A stretch of 64,000 nucleotides of DNA from a virus (IMGVR_UViG_3300036790_000425:62001-126000); one strand, 5' to 3'; counted from the first letter of the stretch, positions 50,774-59,029 are shown. Notes: generated by a model from the letters alone, not told the origin. Numbers and translations are program-made.

Positions 50774-51187
50774 ATGAGCAGACGAGGCACCCACCGCAGC
50801 GGTCACGAGAAGGACCTGAAGGCACTCGCCGGCGTCACCTCGTTCTGCCTGGGGGTGCCCCTGCTGATCTCCAGCGTCACCGAGCTGCTGCGGTACTCCC
50901 CCTACGAGGACCCGGGCGCCGGGACCGCCGGCCTGTGGCTGGGCATCGCCGCGGTGCTGGCCATCTGCATCCCGGTGCTCGCGCTGGTCATCCTGATCGT
51001 CCGGCTGGCCGCGGCGGACTACCTGGCCTGGAGGCGGTCGCTGTCTCCCGTGCAGCGGGCCCTGGTCGGCTGGGGCGAGTTCGCTGCCCTGCTGGGCGCG
51101 CACCTGCTCATCCGGCACCACCACCGCGAGACCAGCGCGCGGCTGACCGCCAGCGTCATGGGCGACACGCCCGAGGTGCCCTCTTGA
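50774..51187 (+). CDS. two-helix membrane protein, leaderless
   Basis: This is a 137-residue protein. After a basic N-terminus (MSRRGTHRSGHEKDLK) it has two hydrophobic helices (about 20-36, VTSFCLGVPLLISSVTEL, and 52-78, GLWLGIAAVLAICIPVLALV) and a basic soluble tail with RHHHRE. ATG 50774 is 6 nt after TATGAT. It is the first gene of a plus-strand pair inserted against the direction of the tail operon, and coupled to the SLOG gene by a TTGA overlap. Superinfection or defence functions fit such inserts, but nothing proves one. Confidence 0.7.
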   Translation: MSRRGTHRSGHEKDLKALAGVTSFCLGVPLLISSVTELLRYSPYEDPGAGTAGLWLGIAAVLAICIPVLALVILIVRLAAADYLAWRRSLSPVQRALVGWGEFAALLGAHLLIRHHHRETSARLTASVMGDTPEVPS

Positions 51188-51696
51188 CCAGCATGCGGGT
51201 CCTGGTCTTCGGCTCGCCCGGCTACGACGATGAGCTGTCGCTGCGGGCTGCGCTGGACGAGCTGTTCGACAAGGCGCCGATGAACGGGGACCTGGTCGTG
51301 CTGGCCGGGCGTGAGGGGTGCGAGGGACCTGAGGCGATCGCCAGGTCCTGGGCTCAGGAGATGATCGCGGACAAGATGCCGGTACTCCTGGAGGACCGCC
51401 CGGAGATCCCGGAGGCGACCTTCGCGGAGGGCTGCCTGGTGGCAATCCGGACCGGGGACCCGATGCTGGACCCGGCCTCCCGGCGCGAGCTGACCGAGCT
51501 GGCCCGGATCCTGATGGCCCGGGGCCTCCGGGTGCGGGTCGTGGTCCAGGGACACGCCCAGGGGCTGCCGGAGGACCTGGCCGGCGGACCGGGCGGGCGC
51601 GTCCTGGGTACCGTTACCCGGCGCAGCGGGATGAACCGCGGAAACGATGCCAGTCCCGGCCGTCCCGGCTCAAAGCCACCGCATCACGGGCGCTAG
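51184..51696 (+). CDS. SLOG/YspA-like (DUF2493-type) protein
   Basis: This is a 170-residue protein. MRVLVFGSPGYDDELSLRAA and GDLVVLAGREGCEGPEAIA match the SLOG/YspA Rossmann-type fold, in which the second motif is usually GGARGAD and binds a nucleotide-derived ligand. The TTG start overlaps the membrane-protein stop by 4 nt; ATG 51193 is an alternative. Its last 83 nt are antisense to the convergent gene at 51614. SLOG proteins bind or process nucleotides and appear in stress and defence contexts; together with a membrane partner this could be a small sensor-effector pair. Confidence 0.6.
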   Translation: MTSMRVLVFGSPGYDDELSLRAALDELFDKAPMNGDLVVLAGREGCEGPEAIARSWAQEMIADKMPVLLEDRPEIPEATFAEGCLVAIRTGDPMLDPASRRELTELARILMARGLRVRVVVQGHAQGLPEDLAGGPGGRVLGTVTRRSGMNRGNDASPGRPGSKPPHHGR

Positions 51697-52111
51697 CCGA
51701 CGGGCTGCCGCTGATCAGGATCTGAGTGCCGCCGATCGTCCTCCCGTCGTCGGCCGCCGGGATCCGCCACAGCCCGCGGGCCGGCACGTCCCGCGACTCA
51801 TACCACGCGATGCACTCGGCGGTCGCCTGTGCCGCGGCGGATCCCCCGGCAGCGATCCACAGGGCGCCGATCTGAGCGGCGCTGAGAGGCACGGAGAGAG
51901 CCGGGATACCCGGCAGTGCCAGCGGAGCACGGTCATGGCCGTGGCGCGCCGGGGAGAGCGCCACGGAGGCACTCAGGGCGGGCAGCGCTGCTGCTGCCGC
52001 GGACGGGCGGGCAGCTGGCGGGGAGCCCGGGACGATGACCAGGATGGCGGACGCGATGGCGAGGAAGGCCAGGACGGCCGCCTTCCTGCGCCAGGTGACC
52101 TGAGGGAGCAT
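51614..52111 (-). CDS. membrane-anchored transglycosylase-like protein
   Basis: This is a 165-residue protein. A basic start and hydrophobic helix (about 10-28, KAAVLAFLAIASAILVIVPG) form a signal or anchor. About 75-160 resembles small actinophage transglycosylase domains: LSAAQIGALWIAAGGSAAAQ, then IAWYESRDVPARGLWRI with the likely catalytic Glu, and DAVALSRDGRDWHRF. The usual ESG and GLWQI are altered, so activity is uncertain. It follows the tape measure and its 3' end overlaps the SLOG gene on the other strand by 83 nt. Confidence 0.6.
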   Translation of the reverse strand: MLPQVTWRRKAAVLAFLAIASAILVIVPGSPPAARPSAAAAALPALSASVALSPARHGHDRAPLALPGIPALSVPLSAAQIGALWIAAGGSAAAQATAECIAWYESRDVPARGLWRIPAADDGRTIGGTQILISGSPSASARDAVALSRDGRDWHRFRGSSRCAG

Positions 52112-52222
52112 GAGTCTCCAGAGCTGGCAGGAGCGCCCTCGGGCAGTACGTACAGGCCTGTGCCTAGGCGCCTGGCATCCCGGAAAGTAACACGATGGTC
52201 ACGCCGGGAAGTGCGATTCACA

Positions 52223-54595
52223 TCACCTCGAAGCCTGGGCCGGGTAGGGGTTGGCCGGGGCCGAGCTGGTCGCCGCAGCCTCGTCGTTGTAGTCCGGCAG
52301 CAGCTTCAGCAGCTTCTGGGCCTCGCTGTTCAGGCCGATCGTGACGGACTTGCCGCCGCCCGCCGGGGTCGTGACCGCGCCGGGGTGCGACTTCTGGAAC
52401 TGCTGGAGTGAGGTGCCGAGCTGGCCGGGGGCCTTGCGCTTCTTCTCGGCCGCGGTCTGCGCGCCGGAGTTGATCAGGCCGTGCGTGATGGCGGAGGTGT
52501 CCCCGATCGCGGTGCCCTTGGAGTTGTAGAACTCGACCTGGCCGGCCTCCAGCTCGTTCGGGTAGTAGCGCATCGCGTCGGCCAGCGACATCACCCGCGA
52601 GCCGTTGCTGGTGGACACCTTCACCGAGTCGGCCTGGCCGGTGTTCTGGAGCAGGGCCTCCAGCACGGGGCTGCGCTGGCCGGCCGTCTTCTCGTTGCGC
52701 AGGTAAGCCGAGGCCGCCGTGCCGCCGGAGGACATCAGGTTCTGCTGCCAGGTCCGGCCCGGGGTCATCATCCCGGTGTGAACTCCCTGACCCGAGGAGG
52801 TCGGCCCGGTCGGCAGCGCCAGGCCGTACCGCCCGGTCGGGGCGCCGCCCTGGCCGGGACGGACGTTCGCCCCGGACGGGGTGCCCAGCGCGGAGTTGTG
52901 GCTGGCCTCGTTCACGCCCGCGGACTGGCTGACGATCCACTGGAACGCCTGGTCCGGGTTCATGCTGACGCCGGTCAGCCCGGAAATCTCCTGGGCCCAC
53001 AGCTGCTCGTTGATGTTGCCCTTCAGCTGCCACTGGTTCAGGAACTGCTGGGCCACCTGGTCGCGGATGGTCGGGTTCGACATGATCGCCTTGCCGCCGC
53101 CGACGCCGGAGATCATCTGGTTCAGCGAGGACTGCATCTGCTGGGTCATCAGCCCGCCGGCGGACAGGAACTGCATGTTCTGGCCGGCCAGCAGCTGGTT
53201 GTAGGCCTTCGGGTTGTTCCGGGCGGTGTACTGGAGCTGGGACGGGTTGATCCCGCTCATCCCGCTCAGCAGGTACTGGCGGGCGCTGGACAGCTCGCCG
53301 CTGAAGTTGACCCCGGAGAACTCCTTACCCATCGAGGCCTGCATCGAGGCGACCCCGCCGGCGATCGCGGGAGACCCGCCCCCGGCGCCCATCTGCTGGG
53401 CCCCGGCGAAGTACTGGATGAAGTTCTGCCGGGCGGCGTTGGCGTTGGTGCCCGCCTGGCCGGCCGTGTCAGACACCGACTTGAGCGCGTCAGACACGTT
53501 ATTCAGGTTGGTCACCGCGTTCTGGCTGGCCACCTGGAGTGCCTGCGCCGACTGGTTCACGTCCATGCCCGTGGAGGTGTAGTTGTGGTAGATGAAGTCC
53601 AGGGCGCTCTGCCGGTTCTGCATCTGCCCGGACTCACCCACGGCCGCCTGGTTGTAGCCCATCGAGGTGACCGCCCCGAAGGCAGCCGAGGCAGCCCCCT
53701 CGGGCATCCGGCCGAACATGGACAGCCCGTAGGCCGCCGCATGCAGCCGCTCGGTCTGGGCGCCCAGGTTCGAGCCGCCCTCGATCTCCTGGTAGGTCCG
53801 CCCGGCCTCGCGCTGGTTCAGGTAGAAGTTGGCGATCCCGCTGCCAGCGTCGGCCGCCAGGCCGATCACCGGGAGCTGGCGCAGCTGGCTGCCCAGCCCG
53901 CTGAGGCCGCCGGACATGGCAACCCGGGCGCCGACCTGCTGGAGCACCGCGGCACTCTGGAGTCCGCCGCGGCCGGGCGTGGCATGGCGGCCGGTACCGG
54001 AGATGAGCCCGGCCAGTCCGGTCCGGCCGGCGATCGGGTTGACGGGGGCGTTCGCGGCCGGGGCCCCGGCGGAGGCCGAGCCCGCGGCGGCGGCAGCGGC
54101 AGCACCCGAGCCAGCCGGTGCCGAGGCTGACGACGGCGTGCCAGCGGGGGTGCCGCCGGGCGGCTGCGCGGGGGTGGCCCCGGCCGAGGAGGGAGTTCCG
54201 GCCGGGGTCCCGCCGCCCCCGGAGCCGCCGCCGGGAGTCTCGTAGAGCGGCATGCCGGCTACCCACTGGCCGAGCTTCTGGGCGCCGTATGCCTGGAGGT
54301 TCTGCATGCTCGACAGCGCGCCCATCGGGGACACCTGGGTCTGCCGGGTGCCGTGCAGGCTGCCGCCCGCCCCGGCGACCTGCTGGAGCACGTCCTGGCG
54401 CAGCTGCGGCTGGCCCGCCATCTGGTAGCGCGAGTCAGCGCTGATGATGCGCTCCTGCATCGCGGTCTGGGCCTGGATGACCCGCTCCAGGCTGGCGATC
54501 GAGCGCGCCATGACCTGGAAGCCCTGAGTCATCTGCACGCCGGGATCCTGCCGGACCGACTGGTCCGGCTGGCCGTCGGGGAACGGGATCGTCAT
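52223..54595 (-). CDS. tape measure protein
   Basis: This is a 790-residue protein directly after the tail-assembly chaperone pair. The N-terminal 60 residues are helical (MARSIASLERVIQAQTAMQE), a Gly/Pro/Ala/Ser low-complexity linker spans about 110-190, and the rest is helical with Gln/Asn/Ser/Ala richness (SAQALQVASQNAVTNLNNVS), typical of tape measures that set tail length. It is on the short side for a contractile phage. No lytic domain is embedded; the wall hydrolases are in separate genes. ATG overlaps the small upstream gene by 4 nt. Confidence 0.8.
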   Translation of the reverse strand: MTIPFPDGQPDQSVRQDPGVQMTQGFQVMARSIASLERVIQAQTAMQERIISADSRYQMAGQPQLRQDVLQQVAGAGGSLHGTRQTQVSPMGALSSMQNLQAYGAQKLGQWVAGMPLYETPGGGSGGGGTPAGTPSSAGATPAQPPGGTPAGTPSSASAPAGSGAAAAAAAGSASAGAPAANAPVNPIAGRTGLAGLISGTGRHATPGRGGLQSAAVLQQVGARVAMSGGLSGLGSQLRQLPVIGLAADAGSGIANFYLNQREAGRTYQEIEGGSNLGAQTERLHAAAYGLSMFGRMPEGAASAAFGAVTSMGYNQAAVGESGQMQNRQSALDFIYHNYTSTGMDVNQSAQALQVASQNAVTNLNNVSDALKSVSDTAGQAGTNANAARQNFIQYFAGAQQMGAGGGSPAIAGGVASMQASMGKEFSGVNFSGELSSARQYLLSGMSGINPSQLQYTARNNPKAYNQLLAGQNMQFLSAGGLMTQQMQSSLNQMISGVGGGKAIMSNPTIRDQVAQQFLNQWQLKGNINEQLWAQEISGLTGVSMNPDQAFQWIVSQSAGVNEASHNSALGTPSGANVRPGQGGAPTGRYGLALPTGPTSSGQGVHTGMMTPGRTWQQNLMSSGGTAASAYLRNEKTAGQRSPVLEALLQNTGQADSVKVSTSNGSRVMSLADAMRYYPNELEAGQVEFYNSKGTAIGDTSAITHGLINSGAQTAAEKKRKAPGQLGTSLQQFQKSHPGAVTTPAGGGKSVTIGLNSEAQKLLKLLPDYNDEAAATSSAPANPYPAQASR

Positions 54596-54768
54596 GGTGC
54601 CTCCGCATCTTCCGGGGGCCAGCCGTCGGAGTTATCAGTGGCCAGGTCAGCCAGCGGGTCGGCGCCCTGGTCCCGGTCGCTGCGGTAGCCGAGCCGCTGG
54701 CGCAGCCACCAGGCGTCCCGGCACGAGTTATAGCCCTGGCAGCGCAGGTGATCGCAGTCCGTGTTCAC
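54592..54768 (-). CDS. 58-residue cysteine-containing protein
   Basis: This short gene begins with GTG 54768: MNTDCDHLRCQGYNSCRDAW, then WLRQRLGYRS and an acidic end. The DCDH..C...NSC pattern suggests a small metal site. Its TGA overlaps the tape-measure ATG (ATGA), and GC-rich third positions stop upstream of the GTG, which sets the start. Function unknown. A CCCCGGAAG element lies within its last codons (54609-54620). The 90-bp gap upstream has no gene. Confidence 0.6.
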   Translation of the reverse strand: MNTDCDHLRCQGYNSCRDAWWLRQRLGYRSDRDQGADPLADLATDNSDGWPPEDAEAP

Positions 54769-54860
54769 TGGTCCGGGACTCCCGTCCGCGAGGGGTTCTG
54801 TTAATCCCTCATATGCGAAGAGAGTCCGGTTACCCCACGCGGCGTGAGGCCACGGTCTGG

Positions 54861-55795
54861 TTACGTCCAGTTCACGTCGGGCAGGTCCCGGTCCATGCCG
54901 GGCGGCGGCTCGGGGTCAGGCTCCTCGCGGACACTGACCCGGGCGTACGCGGCGGCCATCGCCTCCATGTCCGCCTCGAAGGAGGACGCGGTCGCCTCCT
55001 CCAGCCGGAAGCCGCTCATGTCCGCGCCGGCTGAGGGGAAGGCCGGGTCGCCCTCGTCACCGATCGCGAAGTACTCCGGCCAGGCGTCCGCCGGAGTCTG
55101 CCAGCCGGCGGCGACAGCAGCAGCCCGGGCGGCATCGCGGCGCCGGGCGCGCTGCGCCTGGCCGTCCAGGAAGTACAGGATCTCCAGGCCCGCCTGCGCG
55201 GGCGCCGACAGTGACGGGCCGGTCAGGAGTCCCCTGCGCTCGGCAAGCCGGAGCTGGCGCTCCACCCAGGGATCGCAGGTCCCCCCGGGCCCGAGGCTTT
55301 TCCCAGGCCGTCCATGACAGCCCGCTGCCGGACCTCCAGCTGGAAGTAGGCGTCCATGATCGCGTCGATGGTGGGCGGGTACCAGCGCTGGGCGTAGTTG
55401 AACCGCTCCAGGGCCCACTTCCACGGCCGGGCCGGGTCCTCCCCGAGCGGGACGGGCATCGGCTGGCCGTCGATGCCGGTAACAGCCAGCGCCGCAGTCG
55501 CCGTGGCATAGGCCTTCATGCCTCCCATCGAGCCCTCGTACTCCTTGATCAGGGCGGCGACCAGCAGCTCCTCATTGGTGCGCAGGGTCCTCAGCGCGAC
55601 CCGGTGGCCGCACCAGCTGAACGAGGCATGCAGCTCACCGAGTTTCAGCAGGCCGATGAAGTCATCCCGCCAGGGGCCGGTGTCGGGATCCTCGATATCG
55701 AGATCAACGCTCTCCCGGCTGCCCTGGAGCGTGCTGGCAGCCGGGACAGCCTCGTCCGGGAACGGGGCCGGGGTCTCCTGTTCCGCGGTAGTCAC
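54861..55795 (-). CDS. tail assembly chaperone, frameshifted long form
   Basis: The upstream frame (55795 to 55298) joins the downstream frame (55298 to 54861) by a -1 slip at GGGAAAA, predicted to give 311 residues (166 + 145). The downstream frame begins SLGPGGTCDPWVERQLRLAE and ends PPGMDRDLPDVNWT; it has no ribosome site of its own. This is the G/GT arrangement of lambda-like and many other tailed phages, in which the long form binds the tape measure during tube assembly. Location between tube and tape measure agrees. Confidence 0.82.
55223..55795 (-). CDS. tail assembly chaperone, short form
   Basis: This is a 190-residue zero-frame product. It has an acidic N-terminus (ESVDLDIEDPDTGPWRDDF) and a helical domain (LRTNEELLVAALIKEYEGSM, then WKWALERFNYAQRWYPPTID), the usual character of G-type chaperones. 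The GTG start overlaps the previous stop as GTGA. It stops at 55223 after about 24 residues past the slip site. Confidence 0.82.
   Translation of the reverse strand: MTTAEQETPAPFPDEAVPAASTLQGSRESVDLDIEDPDTGPWRDDFIGLLKLGELHASFSWCGHRVALRTLRTNEELLVAALIKEYEGSMGGMKAYATATAALAVTGIDGQPMPVPLGEDPARPWKWALERFNYAQRWYPPTIDAIMDAYFQLEVRQRAVMDGLGKASGPGGPAIPGWSASSGLPSAGDS
55298..55304 (-). promoter_or_regulatory. -1 programmed frameshift site GGGAAAA
   Basis: Zero frame reads CTG GGA AAA GCC; slipping back one base gives GGG AAA AGC, entering the downstream frame. The heptamer is of the X XXY YYZ class, one base from lambda's GGGAAAG. GC-rich sequence just downstream (CGGGCCCGGGGGGACC) could form a stimulatory structure. 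Confidence 0.8.
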
Positions 55796-55968
55796 TTCTC
55801 GGGGATCTCCTCGCGCTGGCCGTCGGCGGCCTCCTCCATCACCTCGGTGATCACGTCATGACCGGTGAAGATGACGACGGCATGCTGGCCGTTGCAGCGG
55901 ATCTTGCACTCAACATGGCCCCGCTGAGTGCGCCTCGCCTCAACCCTGACATTGATCTGACCGCTCAT
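55792..55968 (-). CDS. 58-residue small protein
   Basis: A short gene: MSGQINVRVEARRTQRGHVE, then CKIRCNGQHAVVIFTGHDV and an acidic helix. ATG 55968 has AGGAGG 5 nt upstream, overlaps the upstream stop by 4 nt, and its own TGA overlaps the chaperone GTG by 4 nt, so it is firmly inside the tail operon. A CxxxC pair is present. Function unknown. Confidence 0.65.
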   Translation of the reverse strand: MSGQINVRVEARRTQRGHVECKIRCNGQHAVVIFTGHDVITEVMEEAADGQREEIPEK

Positions 55969-56159
55969 CGGGTCCTCCTGCGTGCCTGCGCTCGCTGCCG
56001 GGCACGCCGGGCGGCCAGGTCAGGTCCGGCCGCCGGAGCGGGGGCAGGAGCTGCCGCGAGGGCAGCCTGCTGCTCAGGCGGGTCGTTGACGATAACGGAC
56101 ACGGAGCCGGTCAGCACCTGACCCGGCCCCGTGACCGTCACGTCGATCTGAAGGATCAC
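55965..56159 (-). CDS. small protein with basic tail
   Basis: This is a 64-residue protein: a beta-type start (LQIDVTVTGPGQVLTGSVSV), an Ala/Pro linker and an Arg-rich end (AARRARQRAQARRRTR). GTG 56159 overlaps the Ig-like gene stop (GTGA). Not recognised; possibly a virion or decoration component. Confidence 0.6.
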   Translation of the reverse strand: MILQIDVTVTGPGQVLTGSVSVIVNDPPEQQAALAAAPAPAPAAGPDLAARRARQRAQARRRTR

Positions 56160-56467
56160 GCGCCCGGCGGGGTCCCGACCGTGCCGGTGAACACGGCGGT
56201 GCCGGGCTCGCTGCTGGACTGGGTGTACTGGTCACCCAGGCCGTCGGTCACCGCGACATTGAGCGGCGCAGCCGGGGTGCCGCCGACTGTCACGTCCACC
56301 GTGCCCTCGGCGGTTGAGCCGTCGGGGTTGGTGACCACGGCGGTCACGGTCAGGGTGGTCCCCGGGTTGTCGGGGTCCTGGTACTCCACCGTGACCGTGA
56401 TCGGGTCGCCGGGGTTGTAGTTGCTCTTGTCGGTCGTGACTACGACCGGCGGAGTGGGGCTGCTCAA
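56156..56467 (-). CDS. Ig-like domain virion protein
   Basis: This is a 103-residue single beta-sandwich: YNPGDPITVTVEYQDPDNPG, then LTVTAVVTNPDGSTAEGTVD and GTAVFTGTVGTPPGA. Such bacterial Ig-like folds decorate phage tails and capsids and aid weak binding to cell surfaces. A TTG start with GGGAGGAACC upstream. It is located between Lsr2 and the chaperone genes. Confidence 0.7.
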   Translation of the reverse strand: MSSPTPPVVVTTDKSNYNPGDPITVTVEYQDPDNPGTTLTVTAVVTNPDGSTAEGTVDVTVGGTPAAPLNVAVTDGLGDQYTQSSSEPGTAVFTGTVGTPPGA

Positions 56468-56503
56468 GGCGGTTCCTCCCGGAAGTCAGAGTGGTCCTCT
56501 CAC

Positions 56504-56515
56504 CTTCCGGGGGCC
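56504..56515 (-). repeat. GCCCCGGAAG-type late intergenic element
   Basis: Minus-strand GGCCCCCGGAAG in the gap between the Lsr2 stop (56525) and the Ig-like start (56467). An inverted CCCGGAAG lies at 56478-56485. Confidence 0.6.
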
Positions 56516-56524
56516 GCCGGGCGG

Positions 56525-56890
56525 TCAGGCAGCGAGGCCGGGCTTGCCAGCCTTCTCCCAGTCCTCCAGCGCCTGCTCCGGGATGCGGCCCCGGTCCTTG
56601 ACCCGGTAGCCCTGGCTCCGGGCCCAGGCCCGGGCGGCGGCGCGCTCCTCGCGCTGCGCCTGCGGGCGCTTCCTGGCCTTCCCGGTGCGCGTGGCGGGGA
56701 TGCGCCGGGCAACCTCGCTGAAGGGCTCCAGGGCACCCCGCATGAGGTCCAGGTGCTGCTGGCTCAGGTCGATCTCGTACTCCTGGCCGTCCAGGGCGAA
56801 GGAGACGGTGGCCACGGCCCCGGTCTCCCGGGGCGGGGTGAGGCCAAGATCCAGGTCATCGAGCATCTGAATTTCCACGTGCCGGGCCAT
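56525..56890 (-). CDS. lsr2: Lsr2-like nucleoid-associated protein
   Basis: This is a 121-residue homologue of actinobacterial Lsr2, the H-NS analogue that silences AT-rich DNA. The N-terminal oligomerisation region is recognisable (VEIQMLDDLDLG; ATVSFALDGQEYEIDLSQQH, about 28-47). After a basic linker, the DNA-binding end has ARAWARSQGYRVKDRGRIPE with the RGR minor-groove motif. Phage Lsr2 copies are known and may silence phage or host genes or counter the host protein. It is unusual here in lying between tube and Ig-like tail genes. Confidence 0.88.
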   Translation of the reverse strand: MARHVEIQMLDDLDLGLTPPRETGAVATVSFALDGQEYEIDLSQQHLDLMRGALEPFSEVARRIPATRTGKARKRPQAQREERAAARAWARSQGYRVKDRGRIPEQALEDWEKAGKPGLAA

Positions 56891-56954
56891 TATCGGTCCT
56901 TCTGATCCGGGGATTGGACGAAAGGAACGATAACATGCTCAGTCGTTTATTGGA

Positions 56955-57476
56955 TCACTTGCTGGCCTTGTTGCTGTTCAGCGGAACGTAGTGCGTATAG
57001 GCGAAGGTAATGCCCTTGGTGACGGCCAGGGCGCCCACGGTCACGGTCTCGCCGTCGTTGATGTCCACCACGGTGACGTTCTGGTAGGCCTTCCCGCGCC
57101 ACTTCGAGGGGGTGCTCTCGGTGCCCGGCGGCTTGATCACCATGCTGGCCGTGACGTAGTTCGGGTCAGCGGCCAGGGCCTTGAAGATGTCCACCATGTT
57201 CCAGGTGCCGGTCAGCCCGGCCAGCTGCCACCACACCGGCTGGTTCCACAGCTCCCGGATGGTGATCATCACGGTGCCGCCGCTGATCACGCGCGAGGTG
57301 GCGATCTCGGCCGGCCGGGTCCAGCCGATCGGCTGGATGAACTGGTACGGCTGGCCGATATCGGAGAACGCCCGCTGGCCGCTGTCCTCCCAGCCCTCGC
57401 AGTAGGCGATGGGCTTCTTGTTATAGCTCAGGACGGTATAACCCGAGCCAACTACCCTGGCCTTGGTGGCCGCCAT
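56955..57476 (-). CDS. tail tube protein
   Basis: This is a 173-residue protein directly downstream of the sheath gene, with the size and beta-rich character of contractile tail tubes (VISGGTVMITIRELWNQPVW, about 64-83; GKAYQNVTVVDINDGETVTV). It should stack as hexamers inside the sheath. ATG 57476 is preferred to 57482 because of its spacing from GAGAGG. The stop is followed by a gap of about 65 bp that is visibly less GC-rich and precedes lsr2. Confidence 0.82.
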   Translation of the reverse strand: MAATKARVVGSGYTVLSYNKKPIAYCEGWEDSGQRAFSDIGQPYQFIQPIGWTRPAEIATSRVISGGTVMITIRELWNQPVWWQLAGLTGTWNMVDIFKALAADPNYVTASMVIKPPGTESTPSKWRGKAYQNVTVVDINDGETVTVGALAVTKGITFAYTHYVPLNSNKASK

Positions 57477-57493
57477 GATCATTTACCTCTCGG

Positions 57494-59029
57494 TCAGGTC
57501 CCGGTCGCAGAAGCGTTCTGCTGCGACTGAGCGGCCACCAGGCCGGTGGACAGGTCCACCGACATCTGCACGGTGATGTAGTTCAGCGGCGCCGCCGGCA
57601 GGTACTGGAAGGTGACGGAGATCACCGTCGGGTTGCCAGTCGGGTAGGTCTGCTGGATCACGGACAGATTCGTGTAATCCACGATCACGTCATTGCTGAT
57701 CGCGGCCTCCAGGATGCCGAGCACGGCCTCCTGAACGGTGGTGACGGTATTGGCGGTGATCGGCTGGCCGATGAGCCCGGACCCCTGGAGGCCCTGCTTC
57801 ACCGCGACCAGGAGCGTGTCCGACTGGCGGACCAGGGAGATCTCCTGGAAATTCAGCGCGCTCATATCGGTCGTGAGTCCCTGCCGGCAGGCCAGGGCCC
57901 CGGCGAAGTTGATGTAGCAGATGCTCACGCCCGAGGACGCCAGGCTGTTCATGAAGGCGTTGGTCATCCGGGCGATGTCAGCCTGGGCCAGCCCGGGGAA
58001 GCCCGACAGCGGCTGGTTGGTCAGGCCGGTGTTGACCGGCAGCGAGGTCAGGATGGCGCCCAGGGCGACAGCCAGGTAACAGCCGGCCGCCTGGAAGGTC
58101 TGGCCGGTGACCGAGTTGAACATCGGCACGACCTCGGGGAAGGCCAGGATCGTGCGCCGGCTGGCCAGCCCGGCCGCGAACGTCGGGACCGACTCGTCAG
58201 TCTCGGAGTAGTTCCGGGGGAAGCCGAAGAAGCCCTGCCGGGGGAAGCCGTCGCTGTAGGCGCTCCACATGGCCGCGTCCAGGCCGGCCGCCAGGCTCGA
58301 TGCCAGCGCGGCCACGGTGCCGGAATTGACGGTCAGGTCGTCAGTGAAGACCGGGACCACCACGGTGGCAGCGCCCTGGGTGGCAACCCGGCTATAGGCC
58401 GCGCTGAACTGCTCAGGCAGGCCCCCGTCAGCCGGGTTGAGCGCCACGCAGATCAGGGTGGTCGCCCCGTTGGTGAAAGCCACCAGCGCGGCAGCCGTCA
58501 GCGGGTTGTCGATCTGGGAGGCGTTCGCCGCGCCCGGCGCCGTGGCCAGGAAGGCCTGGCCGTAGGCGGTCACCACCGACTGGTAGTCAGTGAAGACCTG
58601 CGGCTGGTAGTAGCCCGAGTCAGCGTAGTTGTAGGTGACCGTGACCTGCTGGCCGTCGGAGACCGCCGTGGAGTCGCTGACCCGCACGATGCTCGTGGTG
58701 GCCAGGCCGGGATCGCCTGAGGGATCAGTGACCGTGGTCAGGCTGTAGTCCGTGCCGGGAGTCAGCACCGTGCCGTCCAGCAGGGTCACCACCGGGGCCG
58801 TGATCAGCGGCGGGCCGGATACCTCGGTGGTGAACACGCCCATGTAGGTCAGCGGCACCGAGGACGCGGCCGAGATCAGCAGGCCCTGCACGGCGGTCCG
58901 GAAGCCCAGGGCCGGGCCCACCAGGGTGAGCACCTGGGATGGCACCAGGGTCGGCACCACGATAGGCGTGCTGACGTCCTCCACAAAGACGCCCGGAGGC
59001 TGGTATGTGCTGAAAGACGGGATGGTCAC
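57494..59029 (-). CDS. tail sheath protein
   Basis: This is a 511-residue sheath: N-terminal YQPPGVFVEDVSTPIVVPTL (about 9-28), a variable surface domain, and the conserved C-terminal fold (RMTNAFMNSLASSGVSICYI about 355; QEAVLGILEAAISNDVIVDY about 435; PAAPLNYITVQMSVDLS near the end). Contraction of this sheath drives the tube through the envelope. GTG start; tube gene follows 17 nt later. Confidence 0.93.
   Translation of the reverse strand: MTIPSFSTYQPPGVFVEDVSTPIVVPTLVPSQVLTLVGPALGFRTAVQGLLISAASSVPLTYMGVFTTEVSGPPLITAPVVTLLDGTVLTPGTDYSLTTVTDPSGDPGLATTSIVRVSDSTAVSDGQQVTVTYNYADSGYYQPQVFTDYQSVVTAYGQAFLATAPGAANASQIDNPLTAAALVAFTNGATTLICVALNPADGGLPEQFSAAYSRVATQGAATVVVPVFTDDLTVNSGTVAALASSLAAGLDAAMWSAYSDGFPRQGFFGFPRNYSETDESVPTFAAGLASRRTILAFPEVVPMFNSVTGQTFQAAGCYLAVALGAILTSLPVNTGLTNQPLSGFPGLAQADIARMTNAFMNSLASSGVSICYINFAGALACRQGLTTDMSALNFQEISLVRQSDTLLVAVKQGLQGSGLIGQPITANTVTTVQEAVLGILEAAISNDVIVDYTNLSVIQQTYPTGNPTVISVTFQYLPAAPLNYITVQMSVDLSTGLVAAQSQQNASATGT

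Noticed and set aside
54769-54860. upstream extension of the 58-residue gene at 54592-54768
   Set aside because: The frame is open but has many A/T-ending codons and no start codon; the GTG at 54768 marks where coding bias begins.
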